Assembly (NCBI GenBank): GCA_003129525.1
Contig: CP029329.1
Coordinates: 1,209,501 to 1,273,500 of the forward strand
Direction: 5' to 3'
DNA length: 64,000 nucleotides
Origin: Clostridium beijerinckii
Lineage (GTDB): Bacteria; Bacillota; Clostridia; Clostridiales; Clostridiaceae
Under the pieces are notes generated by a model, which had not been told where the DNA came from, ran no database searches, and saw only the letters and a list, made by a program, of their open reading frames with translations. Both the position numbers and the translations under genes were made by a program. Below are positions 7,864 to 15,473 of this stretch, piece by piece (position 1 is the stretch's first letter; each line of letters begins with the position of its first letter).

Positions 7864-8003
7864 TATAATATAGGTATAGAAAATTAAATATTTAAGTACC
7901 CCATCATATGATGGAAAGCATTAAGAATTTTAATGGCTGCGGGAATATTTAGGAAAGCTCAATTTTGAGCCAACCTATTTATAACCGTAGCCTTTTTATT
8001 TTA
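7864..8003 (+). ncRNA. Structured RNA with intrinsic terminator upstream of the head operon
   Basis: After a -10-like TATAAT (7864-7869) three successive folds follow. They are a perfect 14-bp palindrome at 7901-7914; CATTAA (7919-7924) pairing with TTAATG (7930-7935); and a large hairpin in which GGCTGCGG (7935-7942) pairs with CCGTAGCC (7985-7992) around an inner GCTCA/TGAGC stem (7957-7970). The last fold is followed by TTTTT and more T-rich sequence, so it can terminate. No reading frame covers it. It is either a small RNA of about 120 nt or a conditional terminator for the portal-to-head-closure operon. I cannot match it to a known RNA family. Confidence 0.65.
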
Positions 8004-8020
8004 TTTAAGGAAGTGAAAAA

Positions 8021-9214
8021 GTGAATTTAATAGATAAATTATTCAAAAAGAATAAAGATCCAGCAAGTACAGAACACGTTGAAGTTATGAACGGAAGTGC
8101 AGCTATATTTACACCATTTAGCGGTAACGCATATGAAAGTGATATTTATAGAGCAGCAGTTGATTCAATAGCAAGAAATGCAGCAAAGCTTAAACCAGTT
8201 CACGTTGTAACAATAGCTGGTCAGAGAAAAGATGGAGATAGTTCACTTAATAGAATATTACAAGTTAGACCGAACCCGTATATGAGTGCATATGACCTTA
8301 TATATAAGCTAGTTACACATTATTATCTATACAATAACGCATTCGCATATTTACAAAAAGATGATAAGGGCAATTTAACAGGTATATACCCATTAAGCCC
8401 CTTGAACATGGAATATATAACAGACCTAACAGGCATATTATATTGCAGATTCTTATTTATGGGTGGTAAGCAATTCATAGTGCCATTTACAGAAGTATTC
8501 ACGATAAGAAGATTCTTTAATTCTAATGATTTACTAGGAGATACCAACACCGCAATATTACCAACTTTAGACCTGGCACATACACAAAGCGAAGGAATTG
8601 AAAACTCAATTAAATCTAGTGCAAGTATAAGAGGGCTATTAAAATATAATCAAATATTAAGCCCCGAAAACCTAAAGAAGGAAAAAGAAGCGTTTATATC
8701 TGATTATTTAACTATAAGCAATAATGGTGGAATTGTTGCATTAGATAGCAAGCTGGAATATGTGCCATTAGATTTAAAACCAACAATTATTAATGATAAG
8801 CAGATACTATCAATAAAGCAGAAGATATATGAGTATTTAGGAATATCAGAAAATATCGTAAATAGCACATATACAGAAAATGAATGGGCTGCATTTTATG
8901 AAAGTATTATTGAACCTTTAGGAGTGCAATTCTCATTGGAACTCACAGAGAAGTTATTTACACCAAGAGAACAAGCTTTTGGAAATTCTATTTTATTAGA
9001 AGCTAACAGGCTACAATTTGCAAGCAATACAACTAAAACACAGATATTAAAGGAATTAATGCCATTAGGATTATTTACAGTTAACCAGGCATTAGAAATA
9101 TTAAACTTACCAAGCGTTGAAGATGGTGACAGAAGGGTACAAACCTTAAATGTTGCTAGTACGGATATAGTAGACAATTATCAGATGAAAGACAAGGGTG
9201 AAAATGATGGATAA
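8021..9214 (+). CDS. HK97-family portal protein
   Basis: The portal forms the dodecameric ring through which DNA enters the head and on which TerL docks. At 397 aa it has the HK97-type sequence: an AVDSIARNAAKLKPVHVV helix near the start, RPNPYMSAYDLIYKLVTHYY, LYNNAFAYLQKDDKGN, and a C-terminal helical part with EWAAFYESIIEPLGVQFS. Start is a GTG at 8021 preceded by AAGGAAGTG. First gene of the head operon, directly after the folded RNA. Its end overlaps a possible 39-aa frame. Confidence 0.93.
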   Translation: MNLIDKLFKKNKDPASTEHVEVMNGSAAIFTPFSGNAYESDIYRAAVDSIARNAAKLKPVHVVTIAGQRKDGDSSLNRILQVRPNPYMSAYDLIYKLVTHYYLYNNAFAYLQKDDKGNLTGIYPLSPLNMEYITDLTGILYCRFLFMGGKQFIVPFTEVFTIRRFFNSNDLLGDTNTAILPTLDLAHTQSEGIENSIKSSASIRGLLKYNQILSPENLKKEKEAFISDYLTISNNGGIVALDSKLEYVPLDLKPTIINDKQILSIKQKIYEYLGISENIVNSTYTENEWAAFYESIIEPLGVQFSLELTEKLFTPREQAFGNSILLEANRLQFASNTTKTQILKELMPLGLFTVNQALEILNLPSVEDGDRRVQTLNVASTDIVDNYQMKDKGENDG

Positions 9215-9323
9215 TTTAAAAGATACTATAAGCGAGTTAGAAGAAGAACTTAATGAGGTTAACAAAGATAAAGGAGGTCCCAAAAATGAAGGAAGTCAGA
9301 AATGCACAGATTCAGAGCAATGA
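9204..9323 (+). CDS. Possible overlapping 39-aa acidic helical protein
   Basis: Starts inside the last codons of the portal gene with AAGGGTGA upstream. It runs in a different frame, through the RBS and first codons of the protease gene. The product (MMDNLKDTISELEEELNEV...) is an acidic amphipathic helix. Overlap with both neighbours and a good RBS favour it; the short length and overlap could equally be chance. It might help assembly if real. Confidence 0.35.
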   Translation: MMDNLKDTISELEEELNEVNKDKGGPKNEGSQKCTDSEQ

Positions 9324-9843
9324 TGAACTTGAACTAATAGGAACACCTATTGTATTTGATGAAGTAACAACAATCAATGATCCTAACGGAAGTTATAACG
9401 AGATAATCAAGCGTGGTGCGTTAGATGGGGCAGATTTAACCGACATACGCCTATTATATAACCATGATACAAATAAAATACCATTAGCAAGAGTACCCAA
9501 GACAATGCAATTTAATGTTGATGATAAAGGGCTACATATGAGAGCAACTTTACCAGGTACAGAAGAAGCAAAGTCAGTACATACGGCAGTAAGTAGGGGT
9601 GATTTAACTGGCATGAGTTTTGCTTTTAAAGTTCCAAAAGGTGGCAGCCTTTATGATCCTAAAACAAACACCAGGACAATAACAAAGATAGAAAAAGTAT
9701 ATGAATGTAGTGTAGTTCCATATCCAGCATATCAAACTACATCTATTGAAGCTAGAAACCAAATAACAGAAGTTCAAAAGCTGGAATCACAAAAAGACCA
9801 AATAAAAATAAAAATAAATAAATTATTATTGAAGGAGTGTTAA
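9286..9843 (+). CDS. HK97-type prohead maturation protease
   Basis: Cleaves the scaffold (delta) part of the capsid protein during head maturation. The ATG at 9286, behind AAAGGAGG, is preferred over an in-frame ATG at 9253 that precedes that RBS, giving 185 aa. Family signs are the N-terminal strand region IGTPIVFDEVTT, the histidine in RLLYNHDTNKIPLAR (near residue 65), and the serine motif in RGDLTGMSFAFKVP (near residue 110). These are the His and Ser of the herpesvirus-like serine protease fold. It sits between portal and major capsid, the standard order. Confidence 0.92.
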   Translation: MKEVRNAQIQSNDELELIGTPIVFDEVTTINDPNGSYNEIIKRGALDGADLTDIRLLYNHDTNKIPLARVPKTMQFNVDDKGLHMRATLPGTEEAKSVHTAVSRGDLTGMSFAFKVPKGGSLYDPKTNTRTITKIEKVYECSVVPYPAYQTTSIEARNQITEVQKLESQKDQIKIKINKLLLKEC

Positions 9844-9846
9844 AAC

Positions 9847-11100
9847 ATGAAATTTACAACAGTAGCAGAAGCATTTAATTATTATAGAAACTTTTCTTTA
9901 GAAGGTATTGAAACAAGAGCAGCACAAATCAAAGGGACAATTGACAATGATCCAAACGCAGATGTTATGTCAATGAATATCGAAATTGAAGGATTAAACC
10001 AAGCAAAACAAAACATTCAACAAAAGAAACCAGGAGCACTAGCAGAAGGTGAAGCACCAGCACAAAGAAGTCAATTCAATCCAATAACAGGAATGAATTT
10101 TAATGGTGATGTAGAAGCCCCAAAAGGTGATGTATTCGCAAGTAACGAGTACAGAAGTGCATTCTTTAAGAATATGTTAGGGCAAAAGCTAACAGATCCC
10201 GAAGAAAGAACATATAAAAGAGCAATGGAAATTGTAGATACTGAAAAGAGAGCAGACGCATTTAGTACAACAACAAGTGCAGCCGCAGTACTGCCAACTC
10301 AAACATTGAACGAAGTTATTTCAAAAGCACGAACAATGGGAGGATTAATTGCAAGTTGTAGAAACTTCAATATTCCAACTAATTTATCAGTACCTATTGG
10401 AACACCAAGCACAAAAGCAGCATGGCACGTTGAAGGTGCAGCAGTTGCAAGTGAAGCAGCAGCAACAACAAGCGTATCATTTGCAGCATATGAAATTGTA
10501 AAAGTAATGTCAATGAGTGCAGCAGCTAAGAAAATGACAATATTAGCATTTGAAAGTTATATTACAGATGAATTAACAAATTGTGTAATGGAAACAATAG
10601 CAGATTCATTAGTAAATGGAACTGGAACAACACAAGGAACTGGATTATTAACAGGAGTTGTATGGAGTGCTTCAAATAGCTTTACATTTGCAAAAGCTGG
10701 TAATGTAGCTTATACAGACTTCACAAAAATGGTCGGAATGTTAAAGAGAGGTTATGGGGCTGGAGCAAAATTCGCAATGAATAATTCAACACTTTATAAC
10801 CAAGTTTATAGCTTAGTTGATTTAAATAAAAGACCAATATTTATTGCAGACCCTAAGAATGAAGAAATAGGTTATATCCTAGGAAAACCAGTTGTAATTG
10901 ATGATAATATTGCAGATGATGTTATATTATTAGGAAACTTTAATTATATGGGTTACAACATACCACAAGGAATAATAATCGAAACTTCAAGAGATAGCAG
11001 CTTTAAGAGTGGCTTAATTGATTATAGAGCATTAGCAATTGCAGATACAAAACCATTAGTTACAGAAGCATTTATAAAACTATCAAGAGCAACCGCATAA
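9847..11100 (+). CDS. HK97-type major capsid protein
   Basis: 417 aa. Residues ~1-130 resemble the delta domain that acts as built-in scaffold and is removed by the protease: helical, charged, then a linker around PGALAEGEAPAQRSQF. The rest is the HK97 shell fold, recognisable from TQTLNEVISKARTMGGLIAS, the E-loop, the AAKKMTILAFESYITDELTN spine helix, and the closing VTEAFIKLSRATA. Starts three bases after the protease stop with GGAGTG upstream. In capsid-forming satellites the shell is self-encoded and specific to the satellite. A 13.4 kb genome would fit a smaller head than a 40 kb phage needs. Confidence 0.94.
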   Translation: MKFTTVAEAFNYYRNFSLEGIETRAAQIKGTIDNDPNADVMSMNIEIEGLNQAKQNIQQKKPGALAEGEAPAQRSQFNPITGMNFNGDVEAPKGDVFASNEYRSAFFKNMLGQKLTDPEERTYKRAMEIVDTEKRADAFSTTTSAAAVLPTQTLNEVISKARTMGGLIASCRNFNIPTNLSVPIGTPSTKAAWHVEGAAVASEAAATTSVSFAAYEIVKVMSMSAAAKKMTILAFESYITDELTNCVMETIADSLVNGTGTTQGTGLLTGVVWSASNSFTFAKAGNVAYTDFTKMVGMLKRGYGAGAKFAMNNSTLYNQVYSLVDLNKRPIFIADPKNEEIGYILGKPVVIDDNIADDVILLGNFNYMGYNIPQGIIIETSRDSSFKSGLIDYRALAIADTKPLVTEAFIKLSRATA

Positions 11101-11111
11101 TAAATAACAAT

Positions 11112-11137
11112 AAGGGTGTAGCGAAAGTTATGCCCTT
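11112..11137 (+). other. Perfect hairpin with GAAA tetraloop after the capsid gene
   Basis: An 11-bp stem (three G-U pairs) is closed by GAAA. There is no T-run, so it is more likely an RNA stability, processing or pausing element than a terminator. It could set a high capsid to low connector ratio. Confidence 0.6.
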
Positions 11138-11158
11138 TAATTAAAAGGAAGTGATTAC

Positions 11159-11422
11159 ATGATAATAACATTAGAAGAAACAAAGAACCTATTAAGAGTT
11201 GACTTTTCAGAAGATGATAATTTAATACAAAACTTAATTGATACAATACCACAATACCTGGAGAATAAGACAGGCAAGGCATGGAACACAGAGCCTATCA
11301 ATCCATTAGTTAAAACATTAGCTGGATTCTTATTACAGAGTTGGTATGAAGGAAGTACAGGAGCATTAGACAAAGTTATTGATAATATAATTGCAACACT
11401 AACACCAATGGCGAGGATATAA
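11159..11422 (+). CDS. Head-tail connector, gp6-like
   Basis: An 87-aa mostly helical protein of the HK97 gp6 / DNA-packaging connector family. Its N-terminal MIITLEETKNLLRVDFSEDD is typical, then NLIDTIPQYLENKTGKAW and the hydrophobic C-terminal helix LAGFLLQSWYEGS. Gp6 rings attach below the portal and are the first neck component. RBS AAGGAAGTG. Presence of this neck protein without any tail gene means the element builds an attachment surface for tails it does not make. Confidence 0.85.
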   Translation: MIITLEETKNLLRVDFSEDDNLIQNLIDTIPQYLENKTGKAWNTEPINPLVKTLAGFLLQSWYEGSTGALDKVIDNIIATLTPMARI

Positions 11423-11426
11423 GGCA

Positions 11427-11732
11427 ATGGCGAAGGAATATGCAAAGAGTTTCTATGAGAGTTCAGCGTGGAAGAAATGTCGAAAAGGATTTATGCAAAG
11501 TAAACATTATATATGTGAAAGGTGCGGAGGTAGTGCATACATAACACATCATAAGCAACATATAACACCAACAAATATAAATAATTTAAATATTATTTTA
11601 AATTGGGATAACCTTCAAGCCTTATGTTTAGATTGTCATAATGTAGTACATGGAAACAATGCAACAGTTAATGGAATAAGTTTTGATAACGAAGGAAATT
11701 TAATTTACACCGCCCCAGGTCAAGAAAAATGA
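11427..11732 (+). CDS. HNH endonuclease of the packaging module
   Basis: 101 aa with the complete HNH signature: CERCGG (zinc Cys pair), THHKQHITP (catalytic His), then the Asn-containing LNWDNLQALCLDCHNVVHG with the second Cys pair and terminal His. In HK97-like cos phages and in cf-PICIs an HNH protein beside the terminase is needed with TerS and TerL for cutting at cos. It starts 4 bp after the connector gene; its stop overlaps the start of a 35-aa frame. Confidence 0.92.
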   Translation: MAKEYAKSFYESSAWKKCRKGFMQSKHYICERCGGSAYITHHKQHITPTNINNLNIILNWDNLQALCLDCHNVVHGNNATVNGISFDNEGNLIYTAPGQEK

Positions 11733-11836
11733 GTGAGGTGGCTGGAACCGATGATGGACAACTAGAAACCCCTCTATGTAAATTTTATATTAAGGGTGGG
11801 ATAAACAAAGTCCCACAACACAAAAGAAAGAGGTGA
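11729..11836 (+). CDS. Small protein between HNH and TerS (35 aa)
   Basis: An ATG overlapping the HNH stop (ATGA) opens a 35-codon frame (MSEVAGTDDGQLETPLCKFY, basic tail HKRKR) that ends 4 bp before the TerS start. It exactly fills the gap between the two genes, and the 4-bp overlap is typical of coupled genes. The DNA here is less AT-rich than its surroundings and contains hairpin GTGGGA/TCCCAC (11796-11816). A cos site in the same stretch is also possible. Function unknown. Confidence 0.5.
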   Translation: MSEVAGTDDGQLETPLCKFYIKGGINKVPQHKRKR

Positions 11837-11840
11837 TTTT

Positions 11841-12173
11841 ATGGCAATAGCAATTTCAAAAGATATGAAGCAACTAAAAACATTACTAAAGCAGATACCA
11901 AAAGATAGACAACCAATAGCAGAAAGTATTTATAATGAACTTTCATTTATGCAAAAGACATTGAATAGCTTGAAAAAACAAGTTGAAGAAGAAGGTGCAG
12001 TTTCAATGTTTAAGCAAGGCAGACAGGAGTTTTTAAGAGAACACCCAGCACTCAAAGGATATAATACAACAGTTCAAAGATATAGCCTATTATATAAGCA
12101 ATTAGTAGATTTATTACCACCAGTTGAAGTACCAAAAGAAACAGATCCTTTGCTGGAGTTCATAAAAGAATAA
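11841..12173 (+). CDS. Terminase small subunit, P27 type
   Basis: 110 aa. TerS recognises the packaging site and regulates TerL. Family features are the central long helix (ESIYNELSFMQKTLNSLKKQ) and the EHPALKGYNTTVQRYSLLYK segment, which is typical of phage P27-type TerS proteins (EHPA-AYNTTVQRY-L-KQL), followed by a short proline-rich tail. The stop codon overlaps the TerL start (TAATG). Having its own TerS directs packaging to the element's own DNA. Confidence 0.88.
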   Translation: MAIAISKDMKQLKTLLKQIPKDRQPIAESIYNELSFMQKTLNSLKKQVEEEGAVSMFKQGRQEFLREHPALKGYNTTVQRYSLLYKQLVDLLPPVEVPKETDPLLEFIKE

Positions 12174-13813
12174 TGAATTATGTTATTGAATATTTTGAAG
12201 CAATAAAAGCTGGTGAATGTATTGTATCAAAAAGAGTATATAAACAATATGAAAAGTTAGTAAATGAGATTAATAATCCAGGTAAATATATTTTTGATGA
12301 AGCCAAAGCCTTAAAGCCTATTAAATTTATTGAAACATTCTGTAAACATAGTAAGGGAGAATGGGCAACAAAACCAGTTCTATTGGAGTTATTCCAAAAA
12401 GCTTATATATCAGCCTTATTCGGTTTCATAGACAAGAATACAGGATTAAGAAGATATAAGGAAAGTATGTTTTATGTGGCACGTAAGAACGGAAAAAGTA
12501 CAATGTTAAGTGGTATAGCTGCATATATGTTAGTTGCAGATGGAGAACCTGGAGCAGAAATATATTCATGTGCTACAAAGAAAGACCAGGCAAAGTTGGT
12601 ATTTGATGAAACCTTAAATATGATAAAACAAAGCCCTTACCTATCGAAGCATATCAAGAAAAGAAAAACTGATTTATATTTCCCACTAACAATGAGTAAG
12701 TTCCAGCCATTGGGTAAAAATTCTGATACATTAGACGGATTAAACGCCCATTGTGTAATTATTGATGAATTACATGGAGTTAAAGACCGTAACCTATATG
12801 AGGTTATGAAGCAATCACAATCAGCAAGAAGGCAACCGCTATTACTTATGATAACAACCGCTGGAACTATTAGAGAATGTATATTTGACGATATGTATGA
12901 TTATGCGTGTAATATCGTTGATGGGAATTTTGAAGATGAAACATTTCTTCCTATATTATATGAATTAGATAAAAAAGAAGAATGGCTTGAACCTGGAGCA
13001 TGGGCGAAAGCTAATCCAGCACTAGGAACAATTAAAAAATTAGATGATTTAGAGAGAAAAGTTGAAAAGGCGAAGAATAGCCCTAAAGATTTAACTGGAG
13101 TATTAACAAAAGATTTTAATATAAGAGATACAATTTCAAGTGCATGGTTGACATTTGAGGACCTTAACAATGAAGAAACTTTTAATATTGAAGATTTTAA
13201 GAATTGTTATGCAATAGGTGGTGCAGATTTATCAATCACAACAGACTTAACTTGTGCAACTCTTTTATTAATAGATAAGGTTACTCAAAAAAGATATATT
13301 CATCAAATGTACTGGCTACCAAGTGATAATTTTGAACAGAGAGTAAAGCTAGAAAAGATACCATATGATATATGGCTTAAACGTGGATTGATAAGGCTAT
13401 GTAGTGGCAATTCAATTAATTATAGTGATGTTACCGCATGGTTTGTTGAAATGCTTAACAATTATGGTATAACGCCATTATGGATATATTACGATAGTTA
13501 TTCCGCTAAGTATTGGGTTGAAGAAATGGAACAGAACGGATTTAAGATGGTTAGAGCAATCCAGGGTGCAAGAACTCTATCACTACCAATGCAGCAGCTA
13601 GGGGCAGACCTAAAGGCAAATAAAATTAATTATAATAATAATCCTATTCTTAAATGGTGCTTAACTAATACAGGTATTCAAGAAGATAGGAACGGAAATA
13701 TTGTACCTATTAAGAACCAGGCAGCAAAGCAGAGAATAGATGGACTTGCTTCAATGTTGGATTCATATGTCGGATTATATGAACACTTTGAAGAATTTAT
13801 TAGAGCATTATAA
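12173..13813 (+). CDS. Terminase large subunit
   Basis: 546 aa, the ATP-driven packaging motor with a C-terminal nuclease. The ATPase has FYVARKNGKST (Walker A, near 105-112) and CVIIDELHGV (Walker B, near 198). The coupling motif lies in LLMITTAGTIREC. The RNase H-like nuclease has an acidic GGADLSITTDLTCA motif and later aspartates (YYDSYSAKYW). Starts within the TerS stop (TAATG), so translation is coupled. Complete length and all motors intact argue against a decayed prophage. Confidence 0.95.
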   Translation: MNYVIEYFEAIKAGECIVSKRVYKQYEKLVNEINNPGKYIFDEAKALKPIKFIETFCKHSKGEWATKPVLLELFQKAYISALFGFIDKNTGLRRYKESMFYVARKNGKSTMLSGIAAYMLVADGEPGAEIYSCATKKDQAKLVFDETLNMIKQSPYLSKHIKKRKTDLYFPLTMSKFQPLGKNSDTLDGLNAHCVIIDELHGVKDRNLYEVMKQSQSARRQPLLLMITTAGTIRECIFDDMYDYACNIVDGNFEDETFLPILYELDKKEEWLEPGAWAKANPALGTIKKLDDLERKVEKAKNSPKDLTGVLTKDFNIRDTISSAWLTFEDLNNEETFNIEDFKNCYAIGGADLSITTDLTCATLLLIDKVTQKRYIHQMYWLPSDNFEQRVKLEKIPYDIWLKRGLIRLCSGNSINYSDVTAWFVEMLNNYGITPLWIYYDSYSAKYWVEEMEQNGFKMVRAIQGARTLSLPMQQLGADLKANKINYNNNPILKWCLTNTGIQEDRNGNIVPIKNQAAKQRIDGLASMLDSYVGLYEHFEEFIRAL

Positions 13814-13827
13814 AGGAGTGAAAACAA

Positions 13828-14154
13828 ATGGGTAAGTATAGAAAAGATAAAAAGATAAGCATAATTAAATTGACAAGCTATCAAGATGAAATTGGAAACG
13901 ATATTGAAGAAGAAGCACCAGTTCCAGGGTGTGAAAATATATGGGCTTATTATAGACATATATCTGGTACAGAATATTTTGCAGCAGCAACAACTAATAC
14001 AAAAGTCGAGGTTACATTTCAAATAAACTGGAGAACTGGAATTGATACAAGCATGAAAATTTTATATAACAATAAAACATACTGTATAACTCATATTGAT
14101 GATTTTGAAGGCAAAAAGACAGATTTAAAAATATATGCTTATAAAATTAATTAG
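13828..14154 (+). CDS. Head closure / head-tail joining protein
   Basis: 108 aa of the SPP1 gp16 / HK97 gp10 head-closure family. The beginning (KKISIIKLTSYQDEIGNDIEEE), then ENIWAYYRHISGTEYF and KVEVTFQINWRTGIDTSMKILYNNKTYCITHI, are characteristic of its beta-barrel. It plugs the packaged head and offers the tail attachment site. It follows TerL by 14 bp with AAAGGAG upstream. Normally tail completion and tail tube genes come next; here only one small gene follows and then a terminator. Confidence 0.85.
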   Translation: MGKYRKDKKISIIKLTSYQDEIGNDIEEEAPVPGCENIWAYYRHISGTEYFAAATTNTKVEVTFQINWRTGIDTSMKILYNNKTYCITHIDDFEGKKTDLKIYAYKIN

Positions 14155-14165
14155 GAGGTAAAATG

Positions 14166-14360
14166 ATGAATATAGATGAGTTGGAAGAAAATTTAAGCGA
14201 ATCATTAAATCAATTCTCAATGGAAATGCAAAATAAAATTGATAATGCAGTAGATGATTCATTAAATAAAAATGATATAGATGATTTAGCAAGGGAAGTC
14301 TTTTATACATTAAATGATTTTAAAGATAACATAATCAAATATTTAAATGATAATAAATAA
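14166..14360 (+). CDS. Last gene of head operon, acidic helical protein, unknown
   Basis: Not recognised. The GGAGG at 14154-14158 is better spaced for the second of two adjacent ATGs (14166 over 14163), giving 64 aa. The protein is acidic and predicted all-helical (MNIDELEENLSESLNQFSME, DDLAREVFYTLNDF). It sits where phages begin their tail genes and is followed by a terminator. A neck or helper-interaction role is an inference from position. Confidence 0.7.
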   Translation: MNIDELEENLSESLNQFSMEMQNKIDNAVDDSLNKNDIDDLAREVFYTLNDFKDNIIKYLNDNK

Positions 14361-14369
14361 ATCAAAAGA

Positions 14370-14397
14370 AACATCTATAGGAATATAGGTGTTTTTT
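14370..14397 (+). terminator. Intrinsic terminator closing the head operon
   Basis: A 10-bp stem (14370-14379 with 14384-14393) with a GGAA loop, followed by T6. It separates the structural operon from the cargo genes. Confidence 0.85.
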
Positions 14398-14472
14398 ATT
14401 AGATGTTTTGTAATTCATAGGAGGAATTTACCAACTTGTGTATAATTGTATTATATGGAAGGGGATAAAATT

Positions 14473-14880
14473 ATGATAGATAAAAAAACAGTTAAAATTA
14501 TTAGTGTGGTTTTTGCAATATTATTGTTATTGTCAGTTGCATATAATTTTCCTAAAAAGGTTACTACGGAGAAAGAAATTAGCTATAACGAATTTATTAA
14601 TCTATTAGATAAAAGTGAAATTTCACAAGTTGTAATAAATGAAGAGAATATTAAAATAATCCCCAAAAATAATTCGGAGTATAAGAACAAAATTTTATTT
14701 ACAGCGAATATCAATGATGGGAAGTTAGTGTCAAAGCTTCAAGATTTACAGGTGAATTATAGCAGTGTAGAAAAAGCTAATGAAAATCCTTACTTAATTA
14801 TATTTCTTATATTTATAGCTTTAGCAATATTTATATATATTGCTCATGTAACTAAATTTTTAAAACATAAAAGCAAATAG
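14473..14880 (+). CDS. FtsH ectodomain-only membrane protein (cargo)
   Basis: 135 aa from the ATG at 14473 (GGAAGGGG 8 nt upstream); an earlier TTG at 14446 precedes that RBS and is rejected. Architecture: N-terminal membrane helix (about 6-24), then an extracytoplasmic domain beginning ISYNEFINLLDKSEISQVVI and containing LVSKLQDLQVNYSSVEK, then a second membrane helix (about 105-125) and a short basic tail. This is the N-terminal TM-FtsH_ext-TM region of the FtsH protease, but the AAA ATPase and zinc protease domains are entirely missing and there is no remnant of them downstream. FtsH works as a hexamer assembled partly through this region. A free copy could join or cap host FtsH and change its activity, as lambda CIII and SpoVM do by other means. 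Own terminator; a cargo gene at the satellite end. Confidence 0.8.
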   Translation: MIDKKTVKIISVVFAILLLLSVAYNFPKKVTTEKEISYNEFINLLDKSEISQVVINEENIKIIPKNNSEYKNKILFTANINDGKLVSKLQDLQVNYSSVEKANENPYLIIFLIFIALAIFIYIAHVTKFLKHKSK

Positions 14881-14898
14881 CTAAATAAATTATATTTT

Positions 14899-14928
14899 AG
14901 AACTCTAGTAATAGGGTTCTTTTATTAT
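14899..14928 (+). terminator. Intrinsic terminator after the FtsH-like cargo gene
   Basis: A 9-bp stem AGAACTCTA/TAGGGTTCT (two G-U-type pairs) with loop GTAA, followed by TTTATTAT. It isolates the cargo gene as a separate unit. Confidence 0.75.
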
Positions 14929-14989
14929 ATAAAAAGGAGTTTAACTTTTTATGTAGAATATTGTATTTTATGAAAAGGAGGTTGTTTGC

Positions 14990-15466
14990 ATGAGTGCTCA
15001 AGATGTTGCAACTATTATTTCCGCTGGAGGTGCAGTTATATCTGCGATAACTGCATTTGTTGCAGTTAAGTATCAAATAAAAAGTCAACAAGATTTAAAT
15101 AGCGAAAAACAAAAGATTTCGCAAGCTAAATTTTGTTGTATAGGTTATAGGTCAAGTGGAAAAACAATTTATTTTGAAATTATAAATCAAAATTCGTATC
15201 CAGTAAGTGATATAAATGTTTCTTGGCGTGGAGAAGAAAAGCCAATATGTAACGTATATTATCCAAAATCACCTAATGATAAGTATGACTTTGAAGTTAG
15301 TTTGAATTTTAGCGAGTGCGATAATATTGTTTTAAACAACTTTATTAAAATCACATATAAGAATATTTATGATAATGAATTTATTGCTAAAAAGAAAATT
15401 AAATTTCCAATAAATGTACCAAATGAAAGTATAGATTGGGGAAACAAAATGTTTATTAATGAGTAA
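14990..15466 (+). CDS. Single-pass membrane protein of unknown function (cargo)
   Basis: 158 aa, not recognised. ATG follows AAAGGAGG. A hydrophobic N-terminal helix (VATIISAGGAVISAITAFVA, residues 6-28) is followed by a charged linker (KSQQDLNSEKQKISQAK). The C-terminal half is beta-rich (KTIYFEIINQNSYPVSDINV, WRGEEKP, YDFEVSLNF), resembling a small beta-sandwich. The helix-linker-sandwich plan occurs in many phage-defence and phage-borne membrane proteins of unknown role. It has its own terminator and is the last gene before the right repeat array. A defence or superinfection-exclusion role is possible but unproven. Confidence 0.75.
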   Translation: MSAQDVATIISAGGAVISAITAFVAVKYQIKSQQDLNSEKQKISQAKFCCIGYRSSGKTIYFEIINQNSYPVSDINVSWRGEEKPICNVYYPKSPNDKYDFEVSLNFSECDNIVLNNFIKITYKNIYDNEFIAKKKIKFPINVPNESIDWGNKMFINE

Positions 15467-15473
15467 AATAAAG

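Noticed and set aside
12901-13170. Antisense frame within the terminase gene
   Set aside because: Mirror of a strongly supported coding sequence; no RBS and low-complexity translation, like other antisense frames in the window.
14446-14472. TTG start for the FtsH-like cargo gene
   Set aside because: The only good RBS (GGAAGGGG) lies after it and fits the ATG at 14473.
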